Origin: Nocardia cyriacigeorgica
GTDB lineage: Bacteria > Actinomycetota > Actinomycetes > Mycobacteriales > Mycobacteriaceae
Assembly (NCBI RefSeq): GCF_010858045.1
Contig: NZ_JAAGVC010000002.1
Coordinates: 122,670-186,669 of the forward strand
Reading direction: 5' to 3'
Length of the DNA: 64,000 nucleotides
The notes below the pieces were generated by a model that saw only the letters and a list, made by a program, of their open reading frames with translations, had not been told where the DNA came from and did not search any database. Positions 56,293-64,000 of the stretch are shown piece by piece. Each line of letters opens with the position of its first letter. Positions within the stretch are counted from its first letter, which is position 1. The translations under genes and the position numbers were made by a program.

Positions 56293-58344
56293 TCACCAGC
56301 CCGTGTTGCCGCGCAGCGGGATGTTGACGAAGCTCGGGCGCTGCGGGTCCAGCTGGACGTGCTGCGGCTTCAGCGCGGTGTCGACCAGCATCGGCAGGAT
56401 CGGCAGACCCTTCGGGAAGTTGCCCGCGTACACGTCGACCCGCAGCCGATGGCCCGGCTTCAGCAGCGCCTCGGTCGCCGGGAGGGTGATGTCGAGGGTG
56501 GTGGCCTCACCCGGGATGGTCGGCTTGCGCTTGTCGAGCGAGGTGTACGGGCGCGGATCGGTGTAATCGCCGTTGGCCGAGCGGGTGCTGTTGGCCTCGT
56601 CGATCTCGCGCAACGAAGCCATCAGCTGCCCGGAGGACAACACCGTGGACTGACCGTCGGGCGCCACATCGTTGACGGTCACCACCCAGTAGCCGTCGGC
56701 GCCGTCCTGAACGGTGTTGAGCCGCACCGCGATCGGGCCGGAAACGGTGGTCGCCTCGGCGACCGGCGCGCTGGTGAAGGTCAGCCCGTTGAGTTCCTGG
56801 ATGCGGGAGTCCTTGGCGCAGCCGTCGATGATCGACAGCACACCGGCGGTGCCCTGGGCGGCGTCGTTGGAGCACAGGCTGGTCAGGCCGGGCGCCACGG
56901 TCAGCCGGGCGGTATCACTGGTGGGGCCCGCGGTCAGCGAGCCGTCGTGCAGGCTGCGCGCGGTGCCGCTCGCCGCGGCGGACAGATACATCCGGCGGTG
57001 TTCGGCGCGCTCGCCGGCCGGCGCCGACTCACCGAATCCGTTGCGGGTGACCCAGCCGCCGCCCTGCTGGCGCAGGGTCACCGGACCGTAGCTATCGATG
57101 CCGTTATCGATGCCCTTGAGCCACTTGTCGAACCACGCGCGCTGCAACACATCCAGGCGCGGCGGCAGGCCCGGCTTGCCGTACTCGTTGCCGGAATTCA
57201 GGTGATAGGTGTTGCCCATCAGCAGCTGCTTCTGGCCGGGCGGCAGCGGGATCTTGTTGTAGATCTTGGATTCGGAGTAGGTGAACAGATCGTGCCAGCC
57301 GCCGACCACGAAGGTCGGTGTGCTGATCGTGCTCGGATCACCGAGCCAGGACTGGCGTTCGGAGCTGTTGCGGTTGAGCATGCCGCGCACTCGCGGATCG
57401 AGCTCCTCCATCTTGACCTTGGTATAGGCGTTGAGGAAGATGTCGAGGTAGGTGAACGGCGAGGCCATCCGGTCGGCCAGCCACTGCTGATCGAAATTGC
57501 CGACGACCAGCGACGAGACATCCGGCACCCATTTCAGGCCGTTGATCGCGGTCAACCACAGCGGGATGAAGTTGAAGCCGAACCCGCCACCAGGTGCGAG
57601 CACATCGTTGACCAGGTCGCTGCCGGGCACCACCGGGAAGATCGCCTTCAGCGCGGCCGGCTGCTTTTCCGCGGCCTGCACCTGGTTGATGCCGGAGTAG
57701 GAGATGCCGTTCATGCCGATCTTGCCGGTCGACCACGGCTGGCGCGAGGCCCAGTCGATCACCTCGACGGTGTCCTGCTGTTCGCGATCGCGCAGCATGT
57801 CCCACTCGCCCTGGGAGAACCCGGTGCCCCGCACGTCGACGACGACCTGCGAGTACCCGCTCTTGACGAGCTGGCGGTCGACGGCGAAATTGCGCAGTTC
57901 ACCACCGGCGAAGGCCTTGGTGAGGTCGGTGACGCCGGACAGCGGGGTGCCGCTGAGATCGACATCGCGCAGCGCCTGCAACAGCGCGTCCGACAGGCCG
58001 GGGATGGATCCGGCGTGATCGGCCAGATTCGACACCAACTTGGTGTAGGGGGTCATGTTGACGATGGTCGGCGTCTTGGTATCGACCGGACGCCCGGACT
58101 CGTCGGCGGGACGGTAGACGTTGCCCTTGAGCACCGTGCCGTCGCTCATCGTGATCGGCACGTCCCATTCGATATGAATCTTCGGGTATGGCTGGGGGCC
58201 GTCGTGGGAAGCAGCCCAGCTTGCGCCCGCCGCACCACCGTCCGGACCGGCCGCCGCCGGCGTCGCGAGCGCGCTCTGTCCCAGCAGGGGAACGAGCAGC
58301 ACCGCCGCCACCATCATCACAACGGCCCGTAAGACGTACTTCAT
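56293..58344 (-). CDS. Secreted CocE/NonD-family hydrolase (X-Pro dipeptidyl-peptidase fold)
   Basis: A 683-residue protein with a signal peptide at 1-28 (VVMMVAAVLLVPLLGQSALA). The PF02129 alpha/beta-hydrolase region has IVNMTPYTK, VVVDVRGTGFSQGEW near 170 and the nucleophile S217 in NGISYSG. The C-terminal half is the beta-sandwich PF08530. Substrates are esters, peptides or acylated amino acids; unknown here. It stands alone. Confidence 0.85.
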   Translation of the reverse strand: MKYVLRAVVMMVAAVLLVPLLGQSALATPAAAGPDGGAAGASWAASHDGPQPYPKIHIEWDVPITMSDGTVLKGNVYRPADESGRPVDTKTPTIVNMTPYTKLVSNLADHAGSIPGLSDALLQALRDVDLSGTPLSGVTDLTKAFAGGELRNFAVDRQLVKSGYSQVVVDVRGTGFSQGEWDMLRDREQQDTVEVIDWASRQPWSTGKIGMNGISYSGINQVQAAEKQPAALKAIFPVVPGSDLVNDVLAPGGGFGFNFIPLWLTAINGLKWVPDVSSLVVGNFDQQWLADRMASPFTYLDIFLNAYTKVKMEELDPRVRGMLNRNSSERQSWLGDPSTISTPTFVVGGWHDLFTYSESKIYNKIPLPPGQKQLLMGNTYHLNSGNEYGKPGLPPRLDVLQRAWFDKWLKGIDNGIDSYGPVTLRQQGGGWVTRNGFGESAPAGERAEHRRMYLSAAASGTARSLHDGSLTAGPTSDTARLTVAPGLTSLCSNDAAQGTAGVLSIIDGCAKDSRIQELNGLTFTSAPVAEATTVSGPIAVRLNTVQDGADGYWVVTVNDVAPDGQSTVLSSGQLMASLREIDEANSTRSANGDYTDPRPYTSLDKRKPTIPGEATTLDITLPATEALLKPGHRLRVDVYAGNFPKGLPILPMLVDTALKPQHVQLDPQRPSFVNIPLRGNTGW

Positions 58345-58527
58345 CGGACGTGACCCACCTCTCGCACTGGTCAGACGATCAGCAGCCTACACAGCCCTTA
58401 CCGTGGAGTAATAATCGTCAGTCACTTAATGTGCTCGGCGGCCGGTCGAGAGAGGGTTTTGCCGGTTCGACAGGCAGCCCGCAGCGGTGACCGACCCAGA
58501 CGGATGGAGCGGATACCGCCGAAACGC

Positions 58528-58564
58528 CAGCGCGCCCCGTCTCGAGACGAGACGCGGCGCGCTG
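58528..58564 (-). terminator. Terminator of gpmA
   Basis: CAGCGCGCCCCGTCTCG (58528-58544) pairs with CGAGACGCGGCGCGCTG (58548-58564) with one mismatch around AGA. It lies 20 nt after the gpmA stop. Confidence 0.7.
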
Positions 58565-58584
58565 ACAGAGGGTGCGGGAGGTGC

Positions 58585-59322
58585 TTACTTACCGCCCTGG
58601 CTCGCGACGGCGGCGGCACCCGCGGCGGCGGCCTCCGGGTCGAGGTATTCGCGCGGGCGCACCGGGCGCAGGTTCTCGTCGAGCTCGTAGCGCAGCGGGA
58701 TGCCGGTGGGGATGTTGAGGCCGGCGATATCGTCATCGGAGATCTGGTCCAGGTGCTTGACCAGGGCGCGCAGCGAGTTGCCGTGCGCGGCGACCAGCAC
58801 GGTCTTGCCCGAGAGCAGCTCCTTGGAGATGGTCGACTCCCAGTAGGGCACCATCCGGTTCACCACGTCGAGCAGGCATTCGGTGCGCGGCACCTCGATG
58901 CCGTCGTACCGCGGATCGCCGGTCTGGCTGTACTCGTTGTCGGCCTCGATCGGCGGCGGCGGGGTGTCGTAGCTGCGACGCCACAGCATGAACTGCTCAT
59001 CGCCGTACTTGTCGCGGATCTGGGCCTTGTTCTTGCCCTGCAACTCGCCGTAGTGACGCTCGTTCAGACGCCAGTCGCGCACCACCGGAATCCAGTGCCG
59101 GTCGGCGGCGTCCAGCGCGATATTGGCGGTGCTGATCGCGCGGCGCAGCAGCGAGGTGTAGACGATGTCGGGCAGGATGCCGTGCTCGGCCAGCAGTTCA
59201 CCGGCCCGCTTGCCCTCGGCGATGCCCTTGTCCGTCAGATGGACGTCCACCCAGCCGGTGAACAGATTGAGGGCATTCCATTCGCTCTCGCCGTGGCGCA
59301 GCAACACGAGGGTGTACGTCAT
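58585..59322 (-). CDS. gpmA: 2,3-bisphosphoglycerate-dependent phosphoglycerate mutase
   Basis: The 245-residue enzyme interconverts 3- and 2-phosphoglycerate. The catalytic H10 is in [11 protein letters not shown]; the second motif is [15 protein letters not shown] near 57 and [14 protein letters not shown] near 180 has the other H. The ATG at 59322 is set by family length. In mycobacteria it precedes senX3-regX3 (Rv0489). Confidence 0.94.
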   Translation of the reverse strand: MTYTLVLLRHGESEWNALNLFTGWVDVHLTDKGIAEGKRAGELLAEHGILPDIVYTSLLRRAISTANIALDAADRHWIPVVRDWRLNERHYGELQGKNKAQIRDKYGDEQFMLWRRSYDTPPPPIEADNEYSQTGDPRYDGIEVPRTECLLDVVNRMVPYWESTISKELLSGKTVLVAAHGNSLRALVKHLDQISDDDIAGLNIPTGIPLRYELDENLRPVRPREYLDPEAAAAGAAAVASQGGK

Positions 59323-59403
59323 GCGGGCCATCCTGCCATGGCCGGATCGGCGGCGTGCGTGCACCTCGAGCGGTGGACGCGCCGGTCAGGAGGTCGACCG
59401 GAA

Positions 59404-60300
59404 TCAGCCGGGCGCGGGCAGGTCCGCTGCGAGGATGGCGGCGCCGACCAGGGTCGCTCCGTCGGCGAGGGCGGACAGTTCCACCCGGAGCTCGCGGATG
59501 AAGTTCAGCCCGGCGTGCCGGGTGATCGCCGCGCGCATCGGCGCCCACAGCGGTTCCCCCGAGTGCGCGAAGCCGCCGCCGATGACGACGGTGTCGATAT
59601 CGAGCAACGCCGCGGCCGAACTGATGGCCTGCCCGAGCGCGGTGCCCGCCCGTTCGAGCGCGGCGACGGCGATCGGATCACCGGCCGCGGCGGCCCGCGC
59701 CAACTCGGCCCCGTCCGCACCCGGCCAGCCCTGCTCTCTGGCCCACCGCGCCGACGACATCCCGCTCGCGATGGCCTCGACGCAGCCGTATCCGCCGCAG
59801 GCGCACGGCACATCCCAGCCGGGCACGACGATGTGGCCGATGTGGCCCGCATTGCCGGTACGCCCGACGGCGACGCGGCCGTCCACCAGCAGTCCGCCGC
59901 CGATCCCGGACGAGACCGTCATCGCCAGCGCGTTCGATACACCGCGCAGCGCGCCCGAATGTTGTTCGGCCAGTGCGAGACACGCACCGTCGATGGCGAA
60001 TCGCACTGCGGCACCGGGAAACAGCTCGCCGACCGCGGCCCCGATCGCGAAACCGTCGCGCCACTCCGGGATATTGAGTGGGCCGGTGACTCCCGCAGGC
60101 ACATCCACGGGCCCCGCCGATCCGATCCCGACCGCGCGCACCGGTTCCCCCGCGGCCACCGCGAGCAGCAGCGACCGGCACGCCGCCCACACCCCCGACT
60201 CCGGAACCGCGACCCGCCGCACCGCGCTCACCCGGCCCGCATCGTCGACGACCCCGGCCGCGAACTTCGTCGCCCCGATATCGAGCGCCAGAATCGCCAC
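59404..60300 (-). CDS. ROK-family sugar kinase
   Basis: A 298-residue kinase beginning ALDIGATKFAAGVVDDAG (ATP-binding). The catalytic aspartate is D104 in FAIDGACLAL. The zinc motif CACGGYGCVEAIASG has C166, C168 and C173 with H156. GTG 60300 follows GGGAGG. It is probably a glucokinase or N-acetylmannosamine kinase; there is no DNA-binding domain, so not a ROK repressor. Confidence 0.85.
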   Translation of the reverse strand: MAILALDIGATKFAAGVVDDAGRVSAVRRVAVPESGVWAACRSLLLAVAAGEPVRAVGIGSAGPVDVPAGVTGPLNIPEWRDGFAIGAAVGELFPGAAVRFAIDGACLALAEQHSGALRGVSNALAMTVSSGIGGGLLVDGRVAVGRTGNAGHIGHIVVPGWDVPCACGGYGCVEAIASGMSSARWAREQGWPGADGAELARAAAAGDPIAVAALERAGTALGQAISSAAALLDIDTVVIGGGFAHSGEPLWAPMRAAITRHAGLNFIRELRVELSALADGATLVGAAILAADLPAPG

Positions 60301-60469
60301 GCAGCCTCCCTGATCGATGTGCCGGGGCGATTGTCGCCCACAGCGGACGGGCTCGGTGGGCGACACAGCAGGCCCGGTGATCCGGGCCGTACAGCTCCGT
60401 CGCCCGCAGGCAATGCCGGTGTCGAGAATTCGCTGGCATTCGGCCCTCGAATCCACGCATGCTCAGCAC

Positions 60470-60805
60470 GTGACCGATGACGACCCGCAGATCGTGACCA
60501 TCTTCCGCTCGCGCCTACGCCCGGACGCCGAGGCCAACGGCTACGCCGCCATGGCCGAACGGATGGAGGAACGCGCTCGGGCCATGCCCGGTTTCGTCGA
60601 GATCAAGTCCTACACCGCCGCCGACGGGGAACGGGTCTCTATCGTCGTCTTCGACAACCGCGCCCATCACGACGCGTGGCGCAACGACGCCGAGCACCGC
60701 AACGCCCAGCGTCTCGGTCGCACCGATTTCTACAGCGAGTACTCCGTCACCGTCTGCGAACAGCGGCGGCACCACAGTTTCCGGCGGGCATCGGGCGAGG
60801 TCTAG
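60470..60805 (+). CDS. Antibiotic biosynthesis monooxygenase (ABM) domain protein
   Basis: A 111-residue ferredoxin-like protein: IVTIFRSRLRPDAEANGYAAMAERMEERARAMPGFVEIKSYT with HHDAWRNDAEHRNAQRLGRTDFYSEYSVTVCE. Most proteins with this fold are monooxygenases for aromatic substrates, heme-degrading enzymes or stress proteins. GTG 60470 is chosen by the domain start. Confidence 0.8.
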   Translation: MTDDDPQIVTIFRSRLRPDAEANGYAAMAERMEERARAMPGFVEIKSYTAADGERVSIVVFDNRAHHDAWRNDAEHRNAQRLGRTDFYSEYSVTVCEQRRHHSFRRASGEV

Positions 60806-60912
60806 TACCGGGCCATCCGCACCGGTGCTCAGCGGAGGCGGCACGCCGAACCGGCGGGACGCCTGCTCGCGACCCGCCGGTTCCTTCGCGTGTCAGCCCG
60901 CTGCCGGAAACC

Positions 60913-61533
60913 TCATGCCATTTCCGGCACCCGCAGGTGCGCGATCGCCAGTTCGAACTCGCGCACGTCGAGCGCTTCGACCCCGGTCTGCCTGGCGGCG
61001 TCCACGCGCAGGGCCGCCGACTGTTCGCGGCTGCGCCGCATGGCCTCGGCGTCGTCATAGGTGGTGCAGGACACGGCCCGGCCGGACTTGCGGTTGACCA
61101 TCAGGCTCGCGCTACAGAACCCGTCGAGTTCCTCCATCGCGGGCAGGGTGCTGGCCTTGTAGACCTCGACGGCCGCGTCGATGCGGCTGGCATCGGTCTT
61201 CACCCAGGTCGCGCGCACGCAGGCGCCCTCGTGGGTGCGGTGGGCCCGGTGCAAGCCGGCGATTTCCCATTCTTCGACGTGCGCGCTCCCGCCGAACAAG
61301 GCGATCGCGCGTTCACGGATCGGGCCCACCCGCTCCGTGCTCGCATGCATGGCTTCCTCGGTCTCCCAGGAGCTGGTGGCGATGCAGCGGCCACTGGTCC
61401 GGTCGACCATCAGGGACAATCCGACGCACCCAGGTATCTCTTGGAGTTCTGGCAGCACGACATCACGCATATGCGCAATCCCGGCGTCGATAGCGGAGGG
61501 TTGCGCCAAAATCGTGGTAGATCGCGCGTACAC
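60913..61533 (-). CDS. Protein with two ABM-like domains
   Basis: A 206-residue protein of two similar halves: [55 protein letters not shown] and [54 protein letters not shown]. This is a fused ABM dimer. Its start GTG 61533 has a purine-rich GGGGGTGG site. Role unknown. Confidence 0.72.
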   Translation of the reverse strand: MYARSTTILAQPSAIDAGIAHMRDVVLPELQEIPGCVGLSLMVDRTSGRCIATSSWETEEAMHASTERVGPIRERAIALFGGSAHVEEWEIAGLHRAHRTHEGACVRATWVKTDASRIDAAVEVYKASTLPAMEELDGFCSASLMVNRKSGRAVSCTTYDDAEAMRRSREQSAALRVDAARQTGVEALDVREFELAIAHLRVPEMA

Positions 61534-61701
61534 GATCCACCCCCTCTCTGCTTCGGGGCAGCGCCCGGTGGCGCCACCGGTGCTCTTCACGATGCTCCCC
61601 TGCCGACGCGTTAGGCAAGGGTCCGCACTGATCGTCCCCGGCTGCGGGATGCACCGGGCCGGCCGGCCGGGCCATTCCGCCGACCGGCGCACGACATCGG
61701 G

Positions 61702-62460
61702 CTAGCCGTGCTGCGGATAGTGCTGATCGAGCCACTGTTCGAAGGTCGGGCCCGCGATGATCGCACCCGGACCGGGCAGCAGTGCACCCGCGGCGAGGAG
61801 ATCCCGGTTCGGATCGTCGTCGTCGACGATCTCCTCGACCCGCGCCGGGCTACCGCGCCGTGCGGCCAGCCGCGCGGTGGCCGCGGCCAGGTTCAGTTCC
61901 TCCGGACCGGCGATCTCGGTCATCTCCAGGGCGGAGTCGGCCAGCACCAGCGTCACCATCTGCTCCGCGACTGTGCGCGCGGCGACGAGTCGAGTTCGAG
62001 TCGCCGGGACGTAGGCGGTGTCACCGCGGGTGGTCCACTCCAGCATCATCTCGGTGAATTCGTGGAACTGCGCGGCCCGCAGAATCCGCACCGGCACCGG
62101 GCCTTCCCGATATGCACGCTCATGGGCGAGCTTGCCGGCGTAGTGGCCGGCCGGGAACGCATCGATGCCGATGATCGACACCAGGACGATCCGCCGCACC
62201 CCCGCCGCCGAGGCCGCCTCCTGGACGTTCCGGGCGATGGTGGCGAAGAAGTCCTGTACCGCAGCGGTTTCCGTGGTCGACGCGTTGGTCGCGTCCACCA
62301 CCACGTCCGCTCCGGCCAGCGCCGGAGCCAGTCCCGCGCCGGACAAGGCGTCCACGCCCGCCGCCCGCGTCAGTTCGGCCACCTCATGGCCCTGATTCTG
62401 CAGAACATCCACGACCTCACGGCCGATCCGTCCGCTCGCACCGAGCACCGCAACTCGCAT
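61702..62460 (-). CDS. NAD(P)-binding SDR-type protein, NmrA-like
   Basis: A 252-residue Rossmann protein: RVAVLGASGRIGREVVDVLQNQGHEVAEL. Tyr-x-x-x-Lys is absent; PVPVRILRAAQFHEFTEMML resembles NmrA/HSCARG and quinone-type reductases. AGGAGG with 5-nt spacing fixes the ATG at 62460. Substrate unknown. Confidence 0.83.
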   Translation of the reverse strand: MRVAVLGASGRIGREVVDVLQNQGHEVAELTRAAGVDALSGAGLAPALAGADVVVDATNASTTETAAVQDFFATIARNVQEAASAAGVRRIVLVSIIGIDAFPAGHYAGKLAHERAYREGPVPVRILRAAQFHEFTEMMLEWTTRGDTAYVPATRTRLVAARTVAEQMVTLVLADSALEMTEIAGPEELNLAAATARLAARRGSPARVEEIVDDDDPNRDLLAAGALLPGPGAIIAGPTFEQWLDQHYPQHG

Positions 62461-62566
62461 CACTACCTCCTGCATCCGGCGTTGTCATCACACCGACGAG
62501 GTGGTTCCCGCGAGTGTGACAAAGCGCCGCCGAGAGCTATTCGGCCGAGGCTTCCGCGCGGCCGGC

Positions 62567-63340
62567 TCAGGAGGTGCGGCGGGCGAAGCGGCCGGGGTCG
62601 GCCTGATCGCGCGGCTTGACGATGATCTGATCGAGGTTGACGTGCGGCGGCCGGGAGGCGGTGAAGGCGACGATTTCGGCGATGTCCTGGGCGACCAGTG
62701 GATCGATGCCTTCGTAGACCTTGGCGGCGCGCTCCTCGTCACCGGAGAAGCGGACCAGGGAGAATTCGGTTTCCACTGCGCCCGGGGCGATTTCGGTGAG
62801 GCGGACCGGTTTGCCGAGCAGTTCGCCGCGCAGAGTGCGGTGCAGCACGGCCTGGGCGTGCTTGGCCGAGGTGTAGCCGGAGCCGTTGTCGTAGGCGTGG
62901 AAGGCGGCCACGGAGGTGATGGTGACGATGAGCCCGTCGCCGGAGTCGATGAGCTTGGGCAGCAGCGCCTTGGTCAGCCGCAGGGTGCCGAGCACATTGG
63001 TCTCCCACATCCAACGCCAGTCGTCGAGGTCGGCCTCGGCGACCGTCGCCAGGCCCTTGGCCCCGCCCGCGTTGTTGACCAGCACGTCCACCCGGTCGAT
63101 CGCGTCGGTGAACGCCCGCACCGAGTCGTCGGAGGTCACGTCGAGTTCGAGGGCCGTTCCGCCGATCTCCTCGGCCAGCCGCTGCAGTCGGTCGAGCCTG
63201 CGGGCCCCGACGTACACGTGGTAGCCCTGCTTCGCGAGCTCGCGAGCGGTGGCCGCACCGATTCCCGAACTCGCTCCGGTGACGACGGCGGTACGTGTGC
63301 TCGTGGCTGCGTCGACTGTTCCCTCGCTGCGCTCACTCAT
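62567..63340 (-). CDS. SDR-family oxidoreductase
   Basis: The 257-residue protein is a classical SDR: TGASSGIG at 21-28, NNAGG near 90 and the catalytic SVAAFHAYDNGSGYTSAKHA near 145-165 with Y and K. It resembles YdfG/serine dehydrogenase-type enzymes. TAGGCT 7 nt before the ATG suggests a leaderless transcript. Confidence 0.85.
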   Translation of the reverse strand: MSERSEGTVDAATSTRTAVVTGASSGIGAATARELAKQGYHVYVGARRLDRLQRLAEEIGGTALELDVTSDDSVRAFTDAIDRVDVLVNNAGGAKGLATVAEADLDDWRWMWETNVLGTLRLTKALLPKLIDSGDGLIVTITSVAAFHAYDNGSGYTSAKHAQAVLHRTLRGELLGKPVRLTEIAPGAVETEFSLVRFSGDEERAAKVYEGIDPLVAQDIAEIVAFTASRPPHVNLDQIIVKPRDQADPGRFARRTS

Positions 63341-63460
63341 GACTCCGAGCCTAAGGTGCCCCCACCGGCATCGCCGCGCGCCCGGTACGGATCACACCAC
63401 CGGACTCCGATCGCGCGCTCGGCGGAGCCGCCGCGTCCGGCGAGCCGCTAGCCTGACGCC

Positions 63461-64000
63461 ATGGGTATTCGGGAAGTCGTCAGCGCGGACGGAACCAGCA
63501 TCGTCTACCGGGTCAGCGGGCCAGCCGAGGGCACACCGCTGGTGCTGCTGCACGGATGGTCGGCGAACCTGCGGTGCTGGGGCCGGGCCGCCGACGATCT
63601 CGCCGAGCGGTACCGCGTCATCGCGGTCGACCTGCGCGGGCACGGCTATTCGGGGGCACCGCGGGCCGGCTACGACGACCCGAAGAACTGGGCCGCCGAC
63701 CTGGCCGCGGTGCTGTCCGCCGAATCCATCGAGTCCGGCGCGGTGCTGCTCGGCTGGTCCTACGGCGGCATCGCCATCAGCGACTACCTGACCGCCTACG
63801 GCACCGGCGCGATCGCCGGCGTGATCTTCAGCGGCTCGCTGGCCAATATCGGCCCCGACGTCCCGGGTGCGGCGGTCGGCCCGGCCATGCAGACCGCGAT
63901 TCCATCGGTGTTCGAGGAAAGCGCGGGCCGGGCCATGCGAGGTTTCGCGGCGTTCGGCAACTCCAATACCGGACCGGGCGCCGACAAGGGCGTCGACGCA
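63461..64000 (+). CDS. Alpha/beta hydrolase, cut at the window end
   Basis: The first 180 codons are seen. HG oxyanion motif VLLHGWSANLRCWG near 30; the nucleophile is in LLGWSYGGIAIS near 97. RVIAVDLRGHGYSG near 55 is typical. TAGCCT is 6 nt before the ATG, so it is probably leaderless. Substrate is unknown. Confidence 0.83.
   Translation, partial: MGIREVVSADGTSIVYRVSGPAEGTPLVLLHGWSANLRCWGRAADDLAERYRVIAVDLRGHGYSGAPRAGYDDPKNWAADLAAVLSAESIESGAVLLGWSYGGIAISDYLTAYGTGAIAGVIFSGSLANIGPDVPGAAVGPAMQTAIPSVFEESAGRAMRGFAAFGNSNTGPGADKGVDA

Noticed and set aside
56149..58332. 727-residue plus-strand open frame
   Set aside because: Antisense of the CocE-type hydrolase, which has signal peptide and motifs.
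58429..60480. 683-residue plus-strand open frame
   Set aside because: Antisense of gpmA and the ROK gene.

Overview
This is a 64-kb piece of an actinobacterial chromosome, very GC-rich. The gene order points to a mycolic-acid-containing genus, most likely Nocardia or a close relative. From memory of family synteny, the order menE, menA, hemL, tlpA-ccdA-resB-ccsB, hemB, hemD, hemC, hemA, serB-like, plsC-like, galE2-like, bS22, HTH, proC, thioesterase, sugar isomerase, ppx, senX3-regX3, gpmA is that of Mycobacterium tuberculosis Rv0489 to Rv0546c, read in reverse. BldC and Rex, present here, fit Nocardia or Rhodococcus better than Mycobacterium. The window has no rRNA, tRNA, transposase, integrase or CRISPR array that I can recognise.

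Layout. 1-10,000: VOC protein, menE, a frameshifted FMN reductase, a DrrAB-type ABC exporter, a very large SARP/NB-ARC regulator, an SRPBCC protein and menA. 10,000-13,800: a proline-rich, membrane-anchored protein ending in a possible nuclease-toxin domain, translationally coupled to an unknown small protein; this is the most unusual locus. 13,800-22,400: holin-like protein, ClpN-domain protein with its HTH partner, fadD, TetR, a Cds1-like PLP enzyme, bldC, a secreted lipase and its likely TetR regulator. 22,400-29,200: one tight operon, hemL-phosphatase-tlpA-small ORF-ccdA-resB-ccsB, in which almost every junction is an ATGA or GTGA overlap, joining the end of ALA synthesis to cytochrome c maturation. 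29,200-41,000: small membrane proteins, hemB, a 915-residue duplicated membrane protein, then rex-hemA-hemC-hemD. 41,000-51,700: glutaredoxin, HAD phosphatase, acyltransferase, epimerase, bS22, HTH, proC, thioesterase, isomerase, a large repeat-rich membrane protein and ppx. 51,700-64,000: an Rv0495c-like protein, senX3-regX3, HxlR plus NADP-binding reductase, a CocE-type secreted hydrolase, gpmA, a ROK kinase, two antibiotic-monooxygenase-fold proteins, two SDRs and a truncated alpha/beta hydrolase.

How the genes work together. Tetrapyrrole synthesis (hemA, hemL, hemB, hemC, hemD) is spread over three transcription units. The rex-hemACD unit carries a Rex-type operator, which would tie heme supply to NADH/NAD+ balance, and the hemL unit delivers cytochrome c assembly factors. 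menE and menA belong to menaquinone synthesis, so much of the window serves respiration.

Features of note beyond the genes: (1) a roughly 42-bp repeat that sits in frame inside resB and rex and is tandemly arrayed upstream of the HAD gene; (2) a leaderless-promoter pattern (TANNNT, 6 to 8 nt, start codon) at about ten genes; (3) several palindromic operators next to probable cognate regulators; (4) a triple 11-bp-period direct repeat upstream of senX3-regX3.
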